Shown in pieces: positions 58,807 through 64,000 of a DNA stretch of 64,000 bases; the stretch's first letter is position 1; the number at the start of each line of letters is the position of its first letter. A program made the translations under genes and the position numbers. The stretch comes from Paraburkholderia unamae (GTDB lineage Bacteria > Pseudomonadota > Gammaproteobacteria > Burkholderiales > Burkholderiaceae), in NCBI RefSeq assembly GCF_003268775.1, contig NZ_QLSU01000009.1, forward strand, positions 248,001-312,000, written 5' to 3'. The notes under the pieces are model-generated. The model was not told the DNA's origin. It did not search any database and was given only the letters and a program-made list of their open reading frames with translations.

Positions 58807-59379
58807 TTACTGCGGCGCGGCCGGCGCCGATGCGCCGCCCTTGTGGTGCTGCTCCCAGCGCTCGCGCATTTTCTCGTGGCGCTGTTCCATCTTCGCAAAG
58901 CGCTCCTTGATCGCCGAGCTCACGGTCGTCTTCTGCTGGTCGTTCAGGCCGTTGTAGAAGGCGAGCCACGCCTGCGTGGTCTGCTCGCGCAGTTGCTGGT
59001 TCTGCTGCTCGACCTGCTCGTGCGCCGTGTGCATGGCGTTCAGGTCGAGGATCGGCTGGTTCTTCATCGAATCGAACTGCTGTTTCATCTGTTCATGATT
59101 CTTGCGCATGGCCTCGCCGTTCTGCTTCATCGTGTCGAGCGCGGCCTGCCATTGCTTTTCCTGTGCGGCGTTCAGATTCAGCTTGTCGTGCAGCTTCTTG
59201 AAGCCGAGCATGAAGTCGCCGTGCATGCCGGGGCCGCCATGCATGCCCGGACCGCCGTGCATCATGCCGGGGCCGCCCGGGGGCGGCGGCGGGGTCTGGG
59301 CGTTGGCGGCGGTGGCGCCCACGGTGAGCGCGAGCGAGGCGGCGGCGATGGCGAGAAGGCGCGAAGTCGTCTTGTACAT
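58807..59379 (-). CDS. Spy/CpxP-family periplasmic protein with Met/His/Gly repeats
   Basis: This is a 190-residue exported protein. The signal peptide spans about residues 1-27. A Pro/Gly/Met/His-rich segment follows (about 29-54) with tandem GGPGMHG units. Then come the helical Spy/CpxP LTxxQ-type domain with LNLNAAQEKQWQAALD and LNDQQKTTVSSAIKERF, and a basic, His-containing tail. Spy-family proteins are ATP-independent chaperones or stress sensors. AGGAG precedes the ATG. It is divergent from an OmpR/EnvZ-type pair across 234 bases with repeated GTAAC/GTAAT half-sites. Confidence 0.85.
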   Translation of the reverse strand: MYKTTSRLLAIAAASLALTVGATAANAQTPPPPPGGPGMMHGGPGMHGGPGMHGDFMLGFKKLHDKLNLNAAQEKQWQAALDTMKQNGEAMRKNHEQMKQQFDSMKNQPILDLNAMHTAHEQVEQQNQQLREQTTQAWLAFYNGLNDQQKTTVSSAIKERFAKMEQRHEKMRERWEQHHKGGASAPAAPQ

Positions 59380-59493
59380 GGTGATGCTCCTGACAAATCC
59401 ATGAGGGTTTTATCCGGTCTGGCGCGGCGCCTGGATCAAGTGGTGGCGCTCGCAACCGGTGTCCCTAGCGTATCGGCCCGGCGGGTGCCGCGT

Positions 59494-59578
59494 GTTACCG
59501 CACCGCACGCCGTCATTACGCGACATTACACACGCCTTTCGCCGTAACACCTGGTAACTCAGGTGGCAGGCCTGTAAG
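59494..59578. promoter_or_regulatory. Phased GTAAC/GTAAT half-site array between Spy-like gene and ompR/envZ
   Basis: Half-sites occur at 59494 (GTTAC), 59515 and 59525 (ATTAC-N5-ATTAC, read GTAAT-N5-GTAAT on -), 59544 and 59554 (GTAAC-N5-GTAAC on +), and 59574 (GTAAG). Starts are 10-21 bases apart, roughly multiples of one helical turn. Direct repeats with 5-base spacers are the binding style of OmpR-class regulators; CpxR boxes are GTAAA-N5-GTAAA. Confidence 0.55.
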
Positions 59579-59613
59579 CAAACGCCACCTGCGCGCGCGT
59601 TACACTTCGATCC

Positions 59614-60345
59614 ATGGCTACTCAAATCCTTGTCGTCGACGACGACCTCGAACTACGCGACCTCCTGCGCGACTATCTGGCGCGCCAGGGCATGGAAGTC
59701 TCGGTGCTGCACGACGCCAGCTCGCTGGAGCGGCGGCTCGAGCGCGAGCGCCCGGACCTGATCGTGCTCGACCTGATGATGCCGGGTGTGGACGGCCTCA
59801 CCGCGCTGCGCAAGCTGCGCGCGGCGGGCGACGACATCCCCGTCATCATGCTCACGGCGCGTGCGGACGACGTGGACCGCATCGTCGGTCTGGAACTCGG
59901 CGCGGACGACTACCTCGGCAAGCCGTTCAACCCGCGCGAGCTGCTCGCGCGCGTGCAGGCCGTGTTGCGCCGGCGCCGCACGCTGCCCTCGGCAGCCGCG
60001 CCCGAGCAGCGCGAGCCGTACTCGTTCGGCCGCTTCACGCTCGACTTCCAGTCGCGCACGCTGCAACAGGAAGGCAAGCCGATCATGCTGTCGGGCAGCG
60101 AATTCGCGCTCCTCAAGATCTTCGTGAACCACCCCATGCGCACGCTCACGCGCGAGCGCCTGCTGGAATTGCTGCACGGTCCCGAGTACGACGGCACCGA
60201 CCGCGGCATCGACGTGCAGGTGTGGCGCCTGCGCCGCATTCTCGAATCCGACCCGTCCACGCCGCGCTTCATCCAGACCGTGCGCGGGCGTGGCTACGTG
60301 TTCGTGCCCGATGGAGAGCAGGGCAACCATGCGCCGGCCGGTTGA
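59614..60345 (+). CDS. ompR: OmpR-family response regulator
   Basis: This is a 243-residue DNA-binding regulator. The receiver domain (1-~118) has the acidic pair Asp10/Asp11, phosphoacceptor Asp53 (VLDLMMPG), Thr81 and Lys103 (GKPFNPRE). The C-terminal winged helix (about 135-235) ends IQTVRGRGYVFVP. It most resembles OmpR, with an EnvZ-type kinase overlapping its 3' end by 17 bases. The divergent Spy-like gene and the phased sites suggest control of an envelope-stress output; naming it OmpR rather than CpxR is tentative. Confidence 0.88.
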   Translation: MATQILVVDDDLELRDLLRDYLARQGMEVSVLHDASSLERRLERERPDLIVLDLMMPGVDGLTALRKLRAAGDDIPVIMLTARADDVDRIVGLELGADDYLGKPFNPRELLARVQAVLRRRRTLPSAAAPEQREPYSFGRFTLDFQSRTLQQEGKPIMLSGSEFALLKIFVNHPMRTLTRERLLELLHGPEYDGTDRGIDVQVWRLRRILESDPSTPRFIQTVRGRGYVFVPDGEQGNHAPAG

Positions 60346-61645
60346 TTCGCTGTTCGGGCGGCTCGCGCTGCTTTTCATCGGCGTCCTGCTGATTTCGCAC
60401 GTCGCCTGGTTCGCCCTGATGCGCCTCGAGCGCAACCAGATGCAAACGCGCTACGCCGTCGAGGAAGCCACCTTCCTCGTCGACGCGGTGCGCCAGCACG
60501 TCGCGCGCGAGCCCGGCACGCCGCTGCCTTCGCGTGTGAAGCTCGTCGACCCGGCCAGCGCTGAAGTGCCGGCCGTGAGCGACACCATGCCCGAGCCGCT
60601 GCGCCGTTTCATCGACGATGTGCGCGACCGCATGCCGCCCGGCACCGACGTGCGCGCCGGGCCGCCCGGCCGGCCGCCCACGCTCTGGGTGCGCGGCCCG
60701 CAGGACGCGTTCTGGATCGTGGTGCCCGGCCAGCCGCTGCGCATCATGCGCCCGCTCGACAAGCTCGTGCCGTGGTTCGTCATCATTTTCGCGGCGGCGG
60801 TGATCGCCGCGCTCGTGGCCGCGTGGATGCTCCAGCAGCCGTTGCGCGCGCTCGCCCAGGGCGTGGGACGCTTCGGCCGCGGCGAGCCGGTGCCGCCCGT
60901 GCCCGAGCGCGGGCCGCGCGAGTTGCGCCAGCTCACGCGCGGCTTCAACCAGATGGTCAAGGAAGTCGAGCGCACCGAAAAAGACCGCGCCGTTATGCTG
61001 GCGGGCGTCGCGCACGACCTCAAGACGCCGCTTGCGCGGCTGCGCCTGCGCGCCGAGATGATGGACGAGCAGAAGGTGCGCGACGGCGTGGTGCGCGACG
61101 TCGAATCGATGGCGCATATCGTCGACCAGTTCCTCGTGTTCGCGCACGACGGCGCCGACCGCAGCGAGCCCGTCGAGGTCGACGACCAGTGCGAGCGCAT
61201 CGTGCGCAACTACCGCACGGTAGGCGGCGCGTCGATCGCGATCGAAACGCGTCTGCGTGCAGGGCCGGAGTTTCGCTTGCCGGCCGCCACGCTCGAGCGC
61301 GTGGTCTCGAACCTGCTCGACAACGCCCATGCGTATGGCGCGCCGCCCGTCGTGATCGAGAGCGAGCGCGGCGCCGACGGCTTTTCGCTCACGGTGCGCG
61401 ACCACGGTACGGGCATCCCGGACCAGGATCTCACGCAGGCGAGCCGGCCCTTCGTGCGGCTCGACCCCGCGCGCGGCGGCAACGGCCACAGCGGTCTCGG
61501 GCTCGCGATCGTCGAGCGTCTCGTGCGCCGCGCGGGCGGCGAGCTTGCCATCGGCAACGGCGAAAGCGGCGGCCTCGCCGTGCGCATGACGTTCGCGTTC
61601 GACGTGGTGGCCCGCACCGTGTCTGAAGCGGCGCAGGTCTGGTAA
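60329..61645 (+). CDS. envZ: EnvZ-type sensor histidine kinase
   Basis: This 438-residue inner-membrane kinase has a first membrane segment (about 8-28), a periplasmic loop of about 115 residues rich in Pro/Gly (MPPGTDVRAGPPGRPP), a second membrane segment (about 150-170), a HAMP domain, the H-box VAHDLKTPLARLRLRAEM, then N (NLLDNAHAYG), G1 (DHGTGIP) and G2 (HSGLGLAIV) boxes. The ATG at 60329 is preferred; two in-frame ATGs lie upstream within the regulator gene. Overlap with ompR argues for coupled translation. Confidence 0.9.
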   Translation: MRRPVDSLFGRLALLFIGVLLISHVAWFALMRLERNQMQTRYAVEEATFLVDAVRQHVAREPGTPLPSRVKLVDPASAEVPAVSDTMPEPLRRFIDDVRDRMPPGTDVRAGPPGRPPTLWVRGPQDAFWIVVPGQPLRIMRPLDKLVPWFVIIFAAAVIAALVAAWMLQQPLRALAQGVGRFGRGEPVPPVPERGPRELRQLTRGFNQMVKEVERTEKDRAVMLAGVAHDLKTPLARLRLRAEMMDEQKVRDGVVRDVESMAHIVDQFLVFAHDGADRSEPVEVDDQCERIVRNYRTVGGASIAIETRLRAGPEFRLPAATLERVVSNLLDNAHAYGAPPVVIESERGADGFSLTVRDHGTGIPDQDLTQASRPFVRLDPARGGNGHSGLGLAIVERLVRRAGGELAIGNGESGGLAVRMTFAFDVVARTVSEAAQVW

Positions 61646-61730
61646 AGCCGGGTCGGGTGGGTAGCGGGGCCAGCGCCGCAAGGGGCGCGGCTTCGCGAGG
61701 CGGGGAGCGGGGCGGGCCGAACTAGCCAAG

Positions 61731-61750
61731 GGCGCCGTAATCACGGCGCC
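61731..61750. terminator. Hairpin after envZ
   Basis: GGCGCCGT pairs with ACGGCGCC (8 bp, 4-base loop) between convergent genes, 85 bases past the envZ stop and 21 from the next stop. No T-run is present. Confidence 0.45.
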
Positions 61751-61770
61751 GAATGAGAGGCCTGGCGGCT

Positions 61771-62037
61771 TCAGGCCGTGAAAAGCGTGTCGAGCGCGGC
61801 GGCGGCCTCGCTGTCAACCGTGTTGTAGGTCACGCTGCCGGCCTCGAAGATGTAGTGCGTCGTGTACTTGCCGAGGCGGGCAAGAATCTCTTCCTGAATC
61901 AACTCGGGCGTGGCGTCGAGCTTCAGATACCACGCGGTCGATGACAGGCGCGTCTGGAACGCGCCGTACTCGACCATCAACTGGTCGAACGCGATCGCAT
62001 CCTGATCGCGGCAGACAATGACCAGATTTCCCTTCAT
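61771..62037 (-). CDS. Small protein of Cas2/SinR-like shape
   Basis: This is an 88-residue cytosolic protein that I do not recognise with certainty. A strong GGAGG precedes the ATG, so it is likely translated. The layout is strand LVIVCRD, helix FDQLMVEYGAF, strand STAWYLKL, helix TPELIQEEILARLG, strand THYIFEAGS and a C-terminal helix. That is a ferredoxin-like beta-alpha-beta-beta-alpha-beta order, with the W-bearing second strand seen in SinR/Cas2-like small proteins. No CRISPR array or cas genes are near. It lies 153 bases after the diguanylate cyclase gene on the same strand. Confidence 0.7.
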   Translation of the reverse strand: MKGNLVIVCRDQDAIAFDQLMVEYGAFQTRLSSTAWYLKLDATPELIQEEILARLGKYTTHYIFEAGSVTYNTVDSEAAAALDTLFTA

Positions 62038-62190
62038 GCATGCCTCCAGATTTTGTGCGGAACACCGAGATGGCGCGGCGGCTTCATGCGCTTCGCGTGA
62101 AGCCGCGCACACCGTTCGTTCCATGATACCGCGCCTCGTCCTTCTGGCCGGGCGAGTCCCGCAAGCGCGCGCGGACCTGGGCGTCGCGAG

Positions 62191-63870
62191 TCACCAGGTC
62201 GGCGCGGCCGTGCGCGGCGGCACGACGCCTTCGCCGGTCAGGGCTTCGCAACGGTCGCGCCCGGCCGCCTTGGCCATGTAGAGCGCGAGATCGGCGCGGC
62301 TCATCAGGCGCTCGGGCTGGTCCTGCGCGGCGGCGAGTTCGGTCACGCCGATGCTCACGCTCACGCTCGCCTCCTCGGGCAGTTCCGCGCAGATGCGCAT
62401 GCCCACCTGCTGGCGCAGGCGGTCGAGGACGGCGAGGCCCGTGGCGAGCGAGGTCGCGGGCAGGAGGATGCCGAATTCCTCGCCGCCGAGGCGCCCGACC
62501 GCGTCGTCCGCGCGCAGCTCGGAGCGGCACGTCTGCACGAAATGCTGGAGCGCGCGGTCGCCCGCCGGGTGGCCGAAGCGGTCGTTGATCTGCTTGAAGT
62601 AGTCGAGGTCGGCGATCGCCATGCACAGCGGCTTGCCCGCCGCATAGGCTGCGTCGATCTCGCGGCGCAGCAGGTCGAGGAAGTAGCGCCGCGAGAGCGC
62701 GCCGGTCAGCGCGTCGTGGCGCGCCTCGGCTGCGAGCAGCGCGTTGGCGTCCTGCAACTGCTCCGCGAGATCGCGGCTCGCGCGGTGCAGGCGTTTCTCG
62801 CGCACCCACGACACCGTGATCACCGCCGCGAGCGCGGCCGTGCCCGCCAACGTGAGGAAGATGAGGAGCCGGTTGCGCTGGTGGTTCGCGAGCAGCTCGG
62901 GCCACGCATTGACCGGGTCCACGAGATGGGCGGAGAGCCCCGAGTTCAGGCCGCCGCGTTGCTCGTAGAGCGCGGGGGCCCGGTGGCCCGGCAGCTCGAC
63001 CATCTGCGCGGCTTGGGTGTGCGGCAGCCACGGCGCTTCGCGCGTCGCGGCCTGCGCGGCCGATTGCAGACCGAGCGTAGAAAAGCGCTCGCGCAGGTAG
63101 GTGTTCACGCGGTCCACCGCATTCATTTCGGCAACGTGCGAGCCGGGCAGGGCGCGGCCTTCCAGCGCGCTGTCATGGGCCATGATGACGACGCCGTTGC
63201 TGTCCGCGACGAAGGTGCCCGGATGGGTGACCCAGTGGCGCAGCCGCGCGATGCTGACCTTCGCGACCACGGCGCCGACCAGCAGGCCTTCGTCATAAAC
63301 GGGCGCGGCGACGAAAATGCCCGGTTCGCCGCTTGCCGTGCCCACGCCATAGGCCTCCGAAAACGCGCCGAGCAGCGTGTCGTTCAAGTACGCGCGCGGG
63401 CGCATGTCCACGCCCACATAGGAGATTTGCTCGAGCGCATTGCTTGACGCGATGCAGATCCCGTTCCCGTTCACGAGCCAGATTGCGTCGAGCCCGGAGA
63501 AGCCTTGCGCGTCGTGGAGGAAGCGGTCGACGGCGGCCAGTTGCGGCACCGCTTGCAGTTCCTTGCGCCGCGCCAGTTCCGTCGAGTCGTGCGACGCGGC
63601 ATAATGCGCGGCCTCGGTGAGCGCTTGCTGGACCACGCGGGTTTCGGCCATGGTCGCCGGAATGGCGCGCGACATCGCCAGGTCGCTCGCGATCACTTCG
63701 GCCATGTTGTCCACGACCGAGCGCGTCATCTGGCGTTGTGCGTTGAGCGCGGCCACGAACTCCTGGCGGACCATGCGGTCCGCGATCCAGTCGGCCGCCG
63801 CCCAGCAGACGAGCGCGACCACCAGGACCCCGATGGGTCCGGCTGCCTGACGCAAGAGTCTCCTGTTCAT
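62191..63870 (-). CDS. Membrane diguanylate cyclase with periplasmic Cache sensor
   Basis: This is a 559-residue c-di-GMP synthase. It has a membrane segment (about 12-30), a long periplasmic region that reads as a double-Cache domain (RPRAYLNDTLLGAFSEAYGVGTASGEPGIFVAAPVY is its mid part, cited by GVGTASGEPGIFVAAPVY), a second membrane segment (about 335-355), a short coiled coil and a C-terminal GGDEF domain with RLGGEEFGIL and the RxxD inhibitory site (RADD). AAGG lies before the ATG. The GGEEF variant is active in most known cases. The ligand is unknown. Confidence 0.92.
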   Translation of the reverse strand: MNRRLLRQAAGPIGVLVVALVCWAAADWIADRMVRQEFVAALNAQRQMTRSVVDNMAEVIASDLAMSRAIPATMAETRVVQQALTEAAHYAASHDSTELARRKELQAVPQLAAVDRFLHDAQGFSGLDAIWLVNGNGICIASSNALEQISYVGVDMRPRAYLNDTLLGAFSEAYGVGTASGEPGIFVAAPVYDEGLLVGAVVAKVSIARLRHWVTHPGTFVADSNGVVIMAHDSALEGRALPGSHVAEMNAVDRVNTYLRERFSTLGLQSAAQAATREAPWLPHTQAAQMVELPGHRAPALYEQRGGLNSGLSAHLVDPVNAWPELLANHQRNRLLIFLTLAGTAALAAVITVSWVREKRLHRASRDLAEQLQDANALLAAEARHDALTGALSRRYFLDLLRREIDAAYAAGKPLCMAIADLDYFKQINDRFGHPAGDRALQHFVQTCRSELRADDAVGRLGGEEFGILLPATSLATGLAVLDRLRQQVGMRICAELPEEASVSVSIGVTELAAAQDQPERLMSRADLALYMAKAAGRDRCEALTGEGVVPPRTAAPTW

Positions 63871-64000
63871 CGGCCTTCTGATTCGTGAGTGGGCATTGAG
63901 GCGTGGAGCCGGCGCCTGTGGCGTCGGAGCGCCGCCGTCGGCGCGAGTCGATTTTACCCCTCGAACGGCGCCGGCGATCCCGCTCTCGTAGCCGCGCAGC

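Noticed and set aside
61252..61626. Alternative plus-strand frame over envZ with Arg-rich product
   Set aside because: The kinase motifs are in the other frame; this one is a GC shadow.
1..64000. CRISPR arrays, tRNA or rRNA genes, insertion sequences, prophage genes
   Set aside because: None was recognised. No spaced direct-repeat array, transposase, integrase or cloverleaf-like end (CCA with TTC loop) was seen on reading either strand.

Overview
The window is GC-rich chromosomal DNA from a beta-proteobacterium of the family Burkholderiaceae, most likely the Burkholderia/Paraburkholderia/Caballeronia group. This rests on the gene content and order: a hemC-hemDX-hemY run divergent from ppc, panC-panD, DUF3460-scpA, tamA-tamB, a Gram-negative porin with a signal peptide, and nadE-glnB. 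The species cannot be named from sequence reading alone. I saw no rRNA, tRNA, CRISPR array, insertion sequence or prophage. It reads as core genome with small accessory patches.

Layout. 1-7100: late cobalamin biosynthesis in three blocks, cobT(partial)-cobS-cobC on +, cobU-cbiB-cobD-btuF on - with every junction overlapping, and cobQ on +. 7130-11250: a PaaI-type thioesterase, an orphan ParA ATPase, panD and panC (pantothenate), scpA (chromosome condensation) and its small DUF3460 partner. 11590-18000: tamA-tamB, the outer/inner membrane translocation pair. 18000-22770: metG, an OmpA-family lipoprotein and the Fe-S carrier apbC/mrp. 22890-28610: a SodC-like lipoprotein that has lost most metal ligands, dcd, a basic amino-acid decarboxylase, an LprI-family protein, a short DUF1090-like protein and a bestrophin. 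28820-32170: argH, then a divergent XRE regulator/methyltransferase pair around a palindromic operator. 32290-40200: ppc with a long Lys/Ala/Thr-rich tail, divergent from the haem operon hemC-hemDX-hemY. 40290-44030: an MFS-SDR-aldehyde dehydrogenase catabolic set of unknown substrate. 44350-52320: ppa, a membrane GGDEF/EAL protein, a GIY-YIG protein, a FemAB/GNAT-like protein, nadE and glnB. 52520-57520: a porin and the basic amino-acid ABC transporter hisJQMP. 57940-63870: a pirin, a Spy-like periplasmic chaperone divergent from an OmpR/EnvZ-type two-component system, an 88-residue Cas2/SinR-shaped protein and a Cache-type diguanylate cyclase.

How parts fit. The cobalamin genes cover salvage and late assembly: BtuF captures corrinoid, CobQ amidates, CobD and CbiB attach aminopropanol, CobU activates, and CobT/CobC/CobS finish the nucleotide loop. 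ppc and haem synthesis share a divergent control region, as do the Spy-like gene and the two-component system. That second region carries a roughly 10-bp-phased array of GTAAC/GTAAT half-sites, which suggests the regulator controls both sides. Convergent gene ends are usually closed by long GC-rich hairpins, many of them bidirectional.

The points most worth a second look are the degenerate SodC-like lipoprotein, the phased operator array, the XRE palindrome that overlaps a promoter, a strong isolated terminator between the ompA-like gene and metG that could end a small RNA, the histone-H1-like tail on PPC, and the 21-codon frame bridging tamA and tamB. No clearly new multi-gene system was found.
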